Shown here one piece after another: positions 7,375-17,200 of a stretch of 64,000 nucleotides of DNA. A program made the position numbers and the translations under genes. The notes beneath the pieces are model-generated. The model had not been told where the DNA came from. It ran no database searches and worked only from the letters and a program-made list of their open reading frames with translations. Position 1 is the stretch's first letter. Each line of letters starts with the position of its first letter. Source of the DNA: Bacteroidota bacterium (lineage in GTDB: Bacteria; Bacteroidota; Rhodothermia; Rhodothermales; UBA10348); assembly GCA_027622005.1 (NCBI GenBank), contig JAQBZH010000006.1, forward strand, positions 19,647 through 83,646, read 5' to 3'.

Positions 7375-9341
7375 ATCTGGCTTTCTAAGATCATATCGAT
7401 AGAAATTTCTCCGCGAAATTGAGGGATATGATCCGTGGTAACGGCTTTACCGCTCCCTTTCGAAGACGGTGAAGTCTCATGGATATAAAATTCAGCGTTC
7501 GGTAAGGTGTCGTTGTAAGCCCGGGCAACTTTGGCGGCTTTGGCCATACTTACGTCGGCGTTGACCTTGATTTCGGAGAGTTGCTGATGGATCCGAAGTT
7601 CGAGCAAGTCAAACGCGTGTTCAAAATAGAGGCGATCCCGCTCCAGTGCTTCGTCTTTTGCGGTGATTTGAGAATCAATCCTCGATAACATAGCTGACAT
7701 CGCATAGATAAACGTGGCACTGTCAGCCAGACGCGCCTGAACTGCCTGTCGGATTACGATCTGCTCTTTATGCCACTTTGACGCCATTTTGAATAAATGT
7801 GCGTGCTTCTGAATGAGTTTAGACAGTCGAGTAGCGAAGGATTCGAGTTCGTTGTTTTTTGGGGTGATTTCTGGGGCTGACGGCACAAATCCCAAGAATA
7901 ACTCCAGTGCCAGCGGAACGGCCCTCTTCAAGATCCGAGGATTAATCCCATTGGACAACATTCGGCCAACGTTTTTCCCAACAGACTCATCGCCGTCCCA
8001 GGTCAATGCTTGCTGAATTCCCATCATTTGTTCAGCCAATTGCTTTCCACCGTACCCAAATATAAAGGGCTGCATCACTTCGTTAGACCCTTCAACGATT
8101 CGATGTATGCGGCTGTCACGCCATAAGCGTTCTAATTCATTCTCGGTCATATAGCCTTCGCCGCCCATAATTTCGAGCGCATCGTCAACTACTTCCCAGC
8201 CGATTTGGGAGCTAAATACTTTGGCAATAGCCGTTTCCACCATGATGTCACTGTCGCCGCGATCCAACATCCCTGTCATCATGTAGAGCAGCGAATCCAT
8301 GGCATAACAATAGGCATACATCCGGGCGATGCGTAGCTGAACCAATTCAAAATCCGCTAGCGGCCGTTCGAACTGATATCGAGTTTGGACCCATTTCGTT
8401 GACTGATCGGCGGCTCGGGCTGCGGCTCCGGCAATTCCAGCAGAAAGCGTACATCTACCGTAATTCAAACATGTCAAAGCCACGATCAATCCACGTCCTT
8501 CTTTATGGAGCAAATTTTCTTTTGGAACCCGAACGTTGGTAAATCGAATGCGAGCCTGCCAAGTACCACGGATACCCGTTTTGGATCGGTTTTTTTCAAA
8601 AACATCGATTCCGTTCATATCCGGTGTACAAATCAACGCCGTCACTTTGTCCTTGCCATCAATTTCTTGCTTGGCCATAACGGTGAACATGCCGCTCAAA
8701 GCACCAGACGTGCTCCATTTCTTCTCCCCGTTAAGGATATAATGACTTCCGTCATCACTCAAAACACACCGCGTTTCCTGCCCTGCGGCGTCAGAGCCTA
8801 CCTGAGGTTCTGACAAACAAAAAGCGGACAAGTATTCTCTGGCTACTTTTGGAAGGTATTCTTTCTTTTGCGCTTCGCTGCCAAAAAGCATGATGGCCTT
8901 GCATCCGATGGATTGATGGGCAGAAACCATCACGGAAGAAGATCCGCAATAAGCCCCAAGCATTGATAGCACCCGATTATAGCTCGTAATGCTTAGTCCT
9001 AATCCTCCGTACTCTTCAGGAACGGTCATTCCCATCACACCCAAATCAAAAAGTTTTTGGATGGCCCAAGTTGGAATGGCTTGGTCTTGGTCGATTTCAA
9101 TCGAAGGATGCTCGTCTCGAAGATACTTTTCCAGGACGACCAACAAAGCATCGCATTTGGCCCGCTCTGCCTTTGTTTCCATCGGATATGGAAAGATCAA
9201 ATCGTTTCTAAATCGACCCCAAAAAAGGTTCTTGGCGAAACCCATGGTCTCCGGTTCCGGACCCATCATGCGCTCAATTTCAGCGATCATTTTTCGGTCT
9301 TGCTCGGACACGTTTTTTAGTTTCAACGAATCAATAGCCAT
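7341..9341 (-). CDS. Acyl-CoA dehydrogenase, long (VLCAD/ACAD9-like) form
   Basis: 666 residues, well above the roughly 380 of the simple family, because a C-terminal helical extension of about 180 residues follows the standard fold, as in very-long-chain acyl-CoA dehydrogenases. It would oxidise acyl-CoA to trans-2-enoyl-CoA with FAD, passing electrons to ETF. Visible are VPEEYGGLGLS, the FAD segment CLSEPQVGSDAAG, GEKKWSTSG, the signature IMGGEGYM and the catalytic Glu region RIVEGSNEVMQPF. The 3' end overlaps serS. Upstream lie tandem GTTAAC palindromes at 9465-9481 that might regulate it. Together with the glutaryl-CoA dehydrogenase-like gene at 46698 and the thioesterase at 3976 it indicates active acyl-CoA catabolism. 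Confidence 0.92.
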   Translation of the reverse strand: MAIDSLKLKNVSEQDRKMIAEIERMMGPEPETMGFAKNLFWGRFRNDLIFPYPMETKAERAKCDALLVVLEKYLRDEHPSIEIDQDQAIPTWAIQKLFDLGVMGMTVPEEYGGLGLSITSYNRVLSMLGAYCGSSSVMVSAHQSIGCKAIMLFGSEAQKKEYLPKVAREYLSAFCLSEPQVGSDAAGQETRCVLSDDGSHYILNGEKKWSTSGALSGMFTVMAKQEIDGKDKVTALICTPDMNGIDVFEKNRSKTGIRGTWQARIRFTNVRVPKENLLHKEGRGLIVALTCLNYGRCTLSAGIAGAAARAADQSTKWVQTRYQFERPLADFELVQLRIARMYAYCYAMDSLLYMMTGMLDRGDSDIMVETAIAKVFSSQIGWEVVDDALEIMGGEGYMTENELERLWRDSRIHRIVEGSNEVMQPFIFGYGGKQLAEQMMGIQQALTWDGDESVGKNVGRMLSNGINPRILKRAVPLALELFLGFVPSAPEITPKNNELESFATRLSKLIQKHAHLFKMASKWHKEQIVIRQAVQARLADSATFIYAMSAMLSRIDSQITAKDEALERDRLYFEHAFDLLELRIHQQLSEIKVNADVSMAKAAKVARAYNDTLPNAEFYIHETSPSSKGSGKAVTTDHIPQFRGEISIDMILESQIYAEMSVSEPK

Positions 9342-9464
9342 GCTGATTGGAGCCTGTTTTAAAAGTCTTCGAGGTGTACTATTTGCACTCCTATTTGATA
9401 TTTATCACCCAAAGGACCTCCGGTTCCACGCCCGAAAGGTCAAAAATGGATCTGAGGTGAACAG

Positions 9465-9481
9465 TGTTAACCAATGTTAAC
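9465..9481. promoter_or_regulatory. Tandem GTTAAC palindromes between the acyl-CoA dehydrogenase gene and pyrF
   Basis: TGTTAAC occurs at 9465-9471 and again at 9475-9481, separated by CAA, so the two palindromic GTTAAC cores repeat exactly every 10 bp, about one helical turn. The site lies 124 bp upstream of the acyl-CoA dehydrogenase start and 78 bp upstream of pyrF. Helically phased palindromes in a divergent promoter region are typical of operators; I know of no specific regulator to assign. Confidence 0.35.
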
Positions 9482-9558
9482 TTCTTGGTGCAATTGACCC
9501 TCATTCCTGGGTATATTGGAGGACTTTTTCCGTCCATTTATTACTGATTAAAAAACTC

Positions 9559-10371
9559 GTGAATGTTTCATTTCGGGAAAAACTAGCAGAACAACGAAGG
9601 CTAAAAAGGTCTGTTCTTTGTGTAGGTCTTGATCCTGACCCCCAAAAGCTCCCGCAATATTTACTTACTAAATACTCCCTCGAGGAAGCTGTCAAACATT
9701 TTTGTGTGTCAATTGTGGAGGCGACGTCTCCGTTCGCAATCGCTTTTAAATTGAATTTTGCTTTTTTTGAAGCTTTGGGTGATGGGGGGATGGCCGTTAT
9801 GCGGTCTGTTTTGAAAACTATTCCATCGGACCTCCTCACGATTGCTGATGCCAAACGCGGCGATATTGGAAATTCGGCTCAATTTTATGCCAAATCGGTG
9901 TTTGAGGACCTAGGTTTTGACAGCATCACTTTGAGTCCGTACATGGGCCAAGATTCAATCACCCCTTTCCTCGAATATCCCGGTACCTGTAGCTTTGTCT
10001 TGGCACGTACTTCCAATCCGGGGGGAAGCGATTTTCAATTACTCAACGTCGAGTCGAGGCCTCTTTATTCTATTGTTGCCCAGTCGGTGAATCTCTGGGG
10101 AAAGGATAAGCCCGGAGATACCGGATTGGTTGTTGGAGCGACAGACCTCGATAGCTTGTCATCCCTACGTTCTCAGCTTCCCATTACTCCTTTTTTAATT
10201 CCAGGCGTTGGTTCGCAAGGGGGATCTGCGTCGGATGTCATGCGGGCAGCAGGATCGGGACCGGTCCTCATAAATAGTAGTAGGGACATTATTTATGCCT
10301 CTGGTTCTGCGGACTTTGCCAAACTGGCTGGTGAGCAAGCTCAAATCACCCAAATAGCATTAGGATCATGA
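9559..10371 (+). CDS. pyrF: Orotidine 5'-phosphate decarboxylase, type 2
   Basis: 270 residues starting with GTG. Catalyses OMP to UMP, the last step of de novo pyrimidine synthesis. RSVLCVGLDPDP opens the TIM barrel, and IADAKRGDIGN (residues 95-105) contains the D-x-K-R-x-D catalytic charge network with Lys99. PYMGQDSITPFL and LARTSNPG are characteristic of the longer type 2 (PyrF-2) enzymes rather than the E. coli type. The gene ends in an ATGA overlap with the ABM-fold gene, so the two are co-translated. Confidence 0.95.
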   Translation: MNVSFREKLAEQRRLKRSVLCVGLDPDPQKLPQYLLTKYSLEEAVKHFCVSIVEATSPFAIAFKLNFAFFEALGDGGMAVMRSVLKTIPSDLLTIADAKRGDIGNSAQFYAKSVFEDLGFDSITLSPYMGQDSITPFLEYPGTCSFVLARTSNPGGSDFQLLNVESRPLYSIVAQSVNLWGKDKPGDTGLVVGATDLDSLSSLRSQLPITPFLIPGVGSQGGSASDVMRAAGSGPVLINSSRDIIYASGSADFAKLAGEQAQITQIALGS

Positions 10372-10664
10372 TTGTTCGAATCGTCCAGCTAACCATTGCC
10401 CCTTCTCAAACGGAGGCGTTTACCACCCTGTACCTGGCTTCCATGGAGCGAATCCAAAGCTCCGCCGGCTGTTTGGAATTAACACTACTCAGGGATGTAA
10501 CCGATCCTAACTGCGTAACGACACTGAGCAAGTGGACTGATTTAGAAGCGTTGGAGGCGTACCGGCATTCGGAGTTTTTCCGCTCTACCTGGGCTGAAGC
10601 AAAACAAATGTTTAGCGAAAAGGCTAAAGCTTTCAGCTATTCGATTGTTAGTAAGACAAATTGA
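10368..10664 (+). CDS. Antibiotic biosynthesis monooxygenase (ABM) fold protein
   Basis: 98 residues forming one ferredoxin-like ABM domain: strand MIVRIVQLTIAP, helix QTEAFTTLYLASMERI, then GCLELTLLRDV, TTLSKWTDLEALEAYRHSEFF. Members include quinol monooxygenases and many uncharacterised stress or heme-handling proteins; the reaction cannot be read from the sequence. Coupled to pyrF by a 4-base overlap. Its 3' end overlaps the convergent TonB receptor gene by 17 bp. Confidence 0.8.
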   Translation: MIVRIVQLTIAPSQTEAFTTLYLASMERIQSSAGCLELTLLRDVTDPNCVTTLSKWTDLEALEAYRHSEFFRSTWAEAKQMFSEKAKAFSYSIVSKTN

Positions 10665-12678
10665 GCCCGATCCTAAGGCTTCGACCCGGGGACGGCAATC
10701 CAAGTTGTGGAAGTGTCAAGGAATCGAATAGATTGTCCACACCCGCAAAAGCATCGATAAAAAGGCCGTTTGAATTGAAATAGTGCGTTTTTGACAGCCG
10801 CGCATTCAGCTCCAAAGAGGTCGGAAGAACGCTGTGCTCGTTGCCAGTCCCAAGCCCGTATGCCTTTCCCACGTAAATAGCGGTGGTCGTTAGTCGAGAG
10901 GACGGCGTCAGGTTCAATTCTCCGTTCAGGGTCATTAACGTTTCGGGCTTTTCCGTCAGATGTCCGCTGGTTTTCCCGTCGATTAAGCGGGGGCGCATCC
11001 ATGTGGCATGCCCCTCGACTTTGGCCCAATCGGTTATTCGAATGGCACCTGACAATTCGAATCCTAAAACCCTGGAACCGTCCAAATTAACACGCTGGCG
11101 CTTGGTTTTTCCGTCCACAATGACATTTCGCTGATCGATCGTGTCCATTGTTCGAACTACAAAGCCGGTTATTTGGAACGACAGGTCTGCGGTGGCTAGA
11201 ACATAGCCGACCTCGGACATCCACGACCTTTCACTCTTAAGGTCATCATTAAGAACAAATCGGTTCAACGCCACCCCATAAAGCTCCCTCAACGTGGGAA
11301 ATCGAGGTTTGCTTCCTGCATTGAACAACAAATAAGAGTTTTTCGAAAGTTTGACATCCGCTTCACTGTTGACGCTCCACGTTTGGATGGTGGGTTGTCG
11401 CGGCTTGTCAAAGGTAGAAGGCGTCGTCATACCGTCCATTGTGGCTCCGACCACCCATTGCCCACCGAAGCGATGCCCTCTGGCGATTTCAGACCCTACC
11501 GAATACAACACGTTGCTGTACAACTGTTTGGGGCCCCGAATTTCGCCGGTTGGTGAACGTTCTACATCAACCTGATCGTGAGAACTGCTTGAAACGTAGC
11601 CGATGCCCCGAATGGAGGTCTTCTGAACCTTCCATTCTGCCACGGCCCTTACCCCACCCGAATAATCAACGTCCTCCTGCTGGAAAGTGATCTCGCTGAA
11701 GCTTTCATCTAGGTACTGGTCGATTTCTTGATTAAAGCGAGACGCCCATACCGTGGTAAATAGATGGACCGGAGAATCATTTTTTACCGCATTGAAAATG
11801 GCCATGGTGTTTCTCCATCTCGGATAACGCCAATATCGAACATCTTCTAGAGCCGGGTTCAAATGGCCTTCAGGTGCCACCCCCTTTTCAGACACCGTAT
11901 GAAACAAGGTTAATCCCAAACTCCCTTTTTGTCCTTCCCTCCCAAACCTGCCATAAATAACCGCCGACTCACGATCTGAATTGGTCCGAATAGACCCCGA
12001 TTGTCCAAATGGCAGATTCGCAGAATCAGGAACCCGAAAACCGTCCGTCTTCGTGATGTTTCCCCCAATCATGATCGAGGTCTTGCCTTTTCGCCCGGCC
12101 GCCATGAGGCGCGTTTGCCAAGACGACGGATCGCCATATTGAAAGGTACCTTCGCGAACGGCGGTGTTTTCTTCAAGTGATCGACTAAGTAGATTGATCG
12201 CGCCTCCGGACACGTTCGGACCATAAGCCGAACTTACAGCTCCACGCTCCAACGTAATGTTGCCCAACACATTAGCGGGAATCATGCTCAAATCAATGCG
12301 ATTGTCCCATCCAATATTGAGAGGGGCCCCATCGAGGAAAATGGCTACTTGACGATCTCCGGCACCCCGAACATAAACGAGCGTCTCCCCTCTAGAATTG
12401 GTCTGAACATGGGCCGACGGGAGTTGATTTAGAACCCCAGCAATGTCAGCCTTGTCTTGCTGCGCCAGCGTAGCCAGGCGCACGCGAAAAAGTCGTTGTT
12501 GATAATCAGCGTGGCGAATTTCTCCTCCTATCACGATTTCAGATAGGGAATATTCCACAAGGGAATCGGGGTTTACTTGCCCCGATGCACTCTTGAACAA
12601 AAAGCATCCCATCACTATCAAAATTCCAGCCCACCTACAGGTCGAAAGCGGTATTGTAAAAATGTTAATCCCCCTCAT
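10648..12678 (-). CDS. TonB-dependent outer-membrane receptor
   Basis: About 676 residues from the ATG at 12678, which opens onto a signal peptide (CRWAGILIVMGCFLFKSASGQ). The longer frame starting at 12819 would run into glgC and is rejected. The plug domain shows LNQLPSAHVQTNSRGETLVYVRGAGDRQVAIFLDGAPLN in pieces, ITLERGAVSSAYGPNVSGGAINLLSR and then a beta-barrel ending in GRSLRIGLNLSY. There is no N-terminal carboxypeptidase-like domain. It would take up a siderophore, vitamin or oligosaccharide with TonB energy; the substrate cannot be inferred. It follows glgC with a 43-bp gap on the same strand, a link that could be accidental. Confidence 0.9.
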   Translation of the reverse strand: MRGINIFTIPLSTCRWAGILIVMGCFLFKSASGQVNPDSLVEYSLSEIVIGGEIRHADYQQRLFRVRLATLAQQDKADIAGVLNQLPSAHVQTNSRGETLVYVRGAGDRQVAIFLDGAPLNIGWDNRIDLSMIPANVLGNITLERGAVSSAYGPNVSGGAINLLSRSLEENTAVREGTFQYGDPSSWQTRLMAAGRKGKTSIMIGGNITKTDGFRVPDSANLPFGQSGSIRTNSDRESAVIYGRFGREGQKGSLGLTLFHTVSEKGVAPEGHLNPALEDVRYWRYPRWRNTMAIFNAVKNDSPVHLFTTVWASRFNQEIDQYLDESFSEITFQQEDVDYSGGVRAVAEWKVQKTSIRGIGYVSSSSHDQVDVERSPTGEIRGPKQLYSNVLYSVGSEIARGHRFGGQWVVGATMDGMTTPSTFDKPRQPTIQTWSVNSEADVKLSKNSYLLFNAGSKPRFPTLRELYGVALNRFVLNDDLKSERSWMSEVGYVLATADLSFQITGFVVRTMDTIDQRNVIVDGKTKRQRVNLDGSRVLGFELSGAIRITDWAKVEGHATWMRPRLIDGKTSGHLTEKPETLMTLNGELNLTPSSRLTTTAIYVGKAYGLGTGNEHSVLPTSLELNARLSKTHYFNSNGLFIDAFAGVDNLFDSLTLPQLGLPSPGRSLRIGLNLSY

Positions 12679-12721
12679 CCAATTTTTTGTAGAAACCTTT
12701 TCAATCGCTTTTGCGAATCTG

Positions 12722-13981
12722 CTAAATAACCGTTCCGTCCGGAATCGTGGCATTTTTGGGAACGACAACAATGCCATCTCGAATATGATAATTGGGGCCG
12801 TCTTTATAGTCGTGTCCATCCGCGTTGGTTATCACACAATTTTTTCCAATGCTCACATTTCGATCTATGATGGCCCTCTTTATGACCGTTCCATCTTCTA
12901 TTCCTGGACGTTCCGGGCCTTCAACTGTTTCGCGATCCTCCAAATTATGCCACCTAAAGTAGTCGGCTCCCATCATAATCGAGTCCTTGATGACCACGTT
13001 ATCCCCTATAAAGGACCGGATCCCAATCACGGAGTTGGTGATGGTTGATTTTCCAATTACACTAGCTTCTCCAATGATCGCGTGATCTATATCGGCGCTG
13101 TTAATTTTGGCCGGCTGAAGCATCCGAGCATTGGTGTAGATCGGCATTTGAGGGTCATACATGTCAAACGCGGGGTTTTGACCCGTTAGCATCAAATTGG
13201 CATCGTAAAAAGATCGAACCGTACCGATATCGCTCCAATAGCCTTCAAACGGATAGCTGGCTACTCGGTGAGTTTTCATGGCTGAGGGAATGATCTGCTT
13301 TCCAAAGTCATGTGCGTGTTCGTACGTCTTGAGTAGTTCTTGCAGGACTCCCGCTGAAAAAATATAAATGCCCATCGAAGCCAAAAAAGTTCGACCTTGA
13401 CTCTGCATTTCGTCTGAAACCTGACTTTGCTTATCGCCGAGCTGGTCTGCAGCAGGTTTTTCATAAAATTCGGTTATAATTCCATCCGAATCGGTCTTGA
13501 GGATGCCAAATCCGGGTGCATCAGCAGCATTTACCGGAATCGAAGCGATAGTAATGTCGGCGCCCGATTTGTTATGGCGCTTTAACATCTTTCGGTAATC
13601 CATCGTGTAAAGTTGATCTCCCGACAAGATCAATACATGTTCAGATCGGTACTGCTGCACATGTAACATACTCTGCCGTACAGCATCGGCGGTTCCTTGA
13701 AACCACTCTTTTGAATCCGGGGTTTGCTCGGCGGCCAAAATGTTGACGAAACCGTGACGAAAACGATCGAAATGATAAGCTTGGCTAATGTGGCGATTCA
13801 AACTGGCTGAATTAAACTGTGTCAACACAAATATTTGATTGACTCCAGAATTAATGCAGTTTGAAATGGGTATATCAATTAAACGATATTTTCCTGCGAG
13901 AGGAACGGCTGGTTTGGACCGCAAATGCGTCAATGGAAACAAGCGAGAACCTGCTCCGCCCCCCAATATGATCGAAATCAT
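12722..13981 (-). CDS. glgC: Glucose-1-phosphate adenylyltransferase (ADP-glucose pyrophosphorylase)
   Basis: 419 residues, usual family length. Makes ADP-glucose from ATP and glucose 1-phosphate for glycogen synthesis. The N-terminal [14 protein letters not shown] is the nucleotide-binding loop and [24 protein letters not shown] is the ADP-glucose pyrophosphorylase signature. [15 protein letters not shown] holds the metal Asp, [11 protein letters not shown] the sugar-phosphate site, and the C-terminal third is a left-handed beta helix of hexapeptide repeats ([19 protein letters not shown]). The only GT5-type sequence in the window is the half-length one at 18396, 4.4 kb away. Confidence 0.94.
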   Translation of the reverse strand: MISIILGGGAGSRLFPLTHLRSKPAVPLAGKYRLIDIPISNCINSGVNQIFVLTQFNSASLNRHISQAYHFDRFRHGFVNILAAEQTPDSKEWFQGTADAVRQSMLHVQQYRSEHVLILSGDQLYTMDYRKMLKRHNKSGADITIASIPVNAADAPGFGILKTDSDGIITEFYEKPAADQLGDKQSQVSDEMQSQGRTFLASMGIYIFSAGVLQELLKTYEHAHDFGKQIIPSAMKTHRVASYPFEGYWSDIGTVRSFYDANLMLTGQNPAFDMYDPQMPIYTNARMLQPAKINSADIDHAIIGEASVIGKSTITNSVIGIRSFIGDNVVIKDSIMMGADYFRWHNLEDRETVEGPERPGIEDGTVIKRAIIDRNVSIGKNCVITNADGHDYKDGPNYHIRDGIVVVPKNATIPDGTVI

Positions 13982-14205
13982 TTTATTGCGCCTTTATTGC
14001 TCGTTAATTTGATGGCTTGTAACGTTGTATGTAGGCATGGGTGTTCCAACTGTGAAAGCTAAATAGGACCAGCTCCGGGTTTTATGGGTGCAATATTGAG
14101 GGCTATTCGGTCGTTCCATTGATAGGATGCCACTTGTCGTGAAACTCGAACCCTTCCTAGAAGGTAGACTCTTTTCTCCATCTAAATGATCGCCCCAAAA
14201 GATCG

Positions 14206-14215
14206 ATGACGTCAT
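14206..14215. promoter_or_regulatory. 10-bp palindrome overlapping the DUF4175 gene start
   Basis: ATGACGTCAT is a perfect palindrome whose last two bases are the first two of the start ATG at 14214. It could be a protein-binding site or a small hairpin masking the start codon, but one 10-mer palindrome is easily found by chance. Confidence 0.15.
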
Positions 14216-17200
14216 GAGCAGTTCGACTATTCAGCTGATAGCCTTCATCCAAGCCAAGCTCAAAACGGCGCGGCTGCGTTTGATTCAGGTCAATCTAGTC
14301 AAAGGCTTGATTTTACTTCTAGGTGCGATCGCATTGTTATGGCTCCTGGGCGCGGGTTTGGAGAGCTATTTTTGGCTTTCTTCCGGGCTCCGTTTAACGC
14401 TGTTTGGGGTAGGTACCGTTGGCGTAATAGCGCTTTTTGGCTTCTACGTGGTATGGCCTTTCCTATTAAATACCGGTTTTACAGGAAAGAAAAGCGATAC
14501 TTACCTCGCAAAACTCATTGGCCGTCAATTTCCTCATATTGGCGATGCGCTTCTTAATTTTCTGCAGCTATCCGCAGGAAATCACAGCCAGTCCCCCGAG
14601 CCTTTTGTAGATCTTGCCGTTCGGCGTCTTGGAGAACCCATTCGCGATATTCCTTTTGAAACAGGCACTTCCTGGAAGGAAATTAACCAGTACGGTCGGT
14701 ATTCGGTTATACCGGTTGTTTGCGTATTGCTTTTTTTAATTGCGGCTCCAACTTCATTTTTATCGGCCACCCACCGAATTCTGAATCCAAACGAGGTTTT
14801 TGAAAAGCCCGCACCGTATTCGTTTTCGATTTTGCCGGGGGATTCTGAAATCATTATCGGTGAAGATGTTCTGGTTTCTGTTGAAGTAATCGGTACAGTC
14901 GAAGGCGATGACAAACCTGTAATTGAAACCATCGTGGAAGGCGAACTGAGATCCAGATTTACCAATCTGATTCCTGATTCGCTCGGCCAATTATCGCACC
15001 TCTATCAAAATGTAAGACAACCGTTTCGGTATAGAGTATCCTCTCCCCTAGTTACCAGTGACTGGTTTTCGGTCCGGATTGTGGAGCGTCCCCTTATCCA
15101 AGAGCTGAGCCTATCCCTTACTTATCCGGCCTATACTCAAATTCCTCCGATGCAACTGGACCCTAACGTCGGCGATTTTTCGGCTCTTGTGGGTTCATCC
15201 GTCCAGGTTACGCTCAAACTTTCGGGAGCAACAGCTGCGAGCTCATCCATCGAATTTGAAAGCGGACGACAGATCTCAATGAGTTTAGGGGGTTCGCTTT
15301 CCAAAGCCAATTTTACGGTTCAAAGTTCCGACAAGTACCGCTTTCTACTGAACACGATTGATGGCATTCAGAATATCGATGCGATCGAGTACGCAATAGA
15401 GACTGTTTCTGATGCTTCTCCGTCCGTCAGTATTCTATCCCCAGCTTTGCAAATTGATGTACCCGAAGACTTTCGCGTGGGAATGCTCGTACATATTACG
15501 GATGACTATGGTTTTCGTGACCTCCGGTTAAATTTCCGCATGGCAGAGAGCCGATTTGGGGATACTTCTGATATTTTTACCTCCATTTCCATCCCGCTCG
15601 AAAATCAAAGAATGTTGGACCAGGAAATCCCCCACATATGGTCGCTTTCCGCAGATTCCAAGCTAGACCCGGTTCCTGGAGATATCATCGAGTATTATTT
15701 CGAAATCAGGGACAATGATACCGTTTCGGGCTTCAAATCCGCGCAGTCGCGCGTGCATCGGCTGCGGATGCCTTCCATTTCGGAGCAATATGAAAGTTTG
15801 GACGACAAAAAGGACGACACCCAGCAATCTATTGAAGACCTATTAGAGAAAGCAAACGAAGCCCGAGAGCAGTTTGAAGAGCTGAAAACGGAATTATTGC
15901 AAAAACCAGAAGCGGACTGGCAAGATGAACGCATGTTGGAACAACTCCAACAAAAAGAGGAAAATCTGGAGAATGCTGTCGATCAAATCTCTGCTAAAAT
16001 GGAGGAAATGACCGAGCAGATGAGCGAAAACGATCTAGTCTCGGAGCAAACTCTGGATATGTTCGAAGAACTTCAAAAAGTAGTGGAGGAAGTTCGTACC
16101 CCGGAGTTGATGGATGCCCTCAAACAGTTGCAGGAAGCGATTGAATCCATGGATATGAACCAAATGCAAGAAGCATTGGAGAAATTCAAGTTTTCAGAGG
16201 AGATGTATCAGGATCGTCTGGAAAGAACCCTGGATTTGTTCAAGGAATTCCGAGTTCAGCAAGACATGGACGAGATTGAAAAGCGGGCTGAAGACCTAGC
16301 GGAAACGGAAAACAAGCTCGCAGAAGAGACGGCGAAGTTGGAAAATGAGGAAAAAAAACCGGAGGATTCTTCGGGAGAGAACAACCAACCTGGTGAGAAA
16401 AAGGAAGACCTAGCCAAACAACAAGAGCTAGCCGCTGAGGACATGAAAAAGCTCGAGGAAAAAATGGAGGAAGTCCGCGAGCGCATGGAAGAGCTTAAAA
16501 AAGCCCCTTCCGACGAGATGAAGGACTTGCTAGAAGACACCCAGGATGAGCAGCTCTCGAAAAAAATGAATCAAAATGCTGAGGAATTGCGGCAGAACGA
16601 ATTAGATCAGGCTAAACAGGGACAACAGAAAATGTCTCAACAACTTAGCCAGTTATCTGCGAAAATGGACGAAATGCAAATGAGTATGCAAGGCGCTCAG
16701 ATGCAGCTTAACATTGCCGCAATCCGCGCTGCTCTCGAAGATGTTCTAACGCTTTCCAAACAGCAAGAAGTGCTTCGCCTGGATATTATCGATCTGGCTG
16801 CAGAGTCGCCCTTGTTACGCGAAGCCGCCCAAACTCAGGCGAATTTAATGGACGGGTTGACCGTGGTTTCGGATTCGCTGCAACGAATTGCAAAAGAGAT
16901 TCCGCAAATGACGCGTGAAATTCAACAACGCGCTGGGGATGGTCTCCGGGAAATGAATGAGGCCACCGTCGCTCTCTCGGAACGTGCGGCGAGACGCGCC
17001 GGCGGGTTCCAGAAAGGAGCCATGACCAACTTGAATGAACTGGCCCTGATGCTTTCGGAGCTGCTGAACCAGCAAATGAATGGCTCTGGAGCGGGTCAAA
17101 GCAACCAATCCATGGAACAGATGATGGAACAGTTGCAGCAAATGGGGCAGCAACAACAGCAAATCAACCAGCAAATTCAACAGCTGCTCAATGATATGCA

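Noticed and set aside
13994..14215. 73-residue minus-strand frame upstream of glgC.
   Set aside because: No recognisable domain, overlaps the start region of the DUF4175 gene, and composition looks random.
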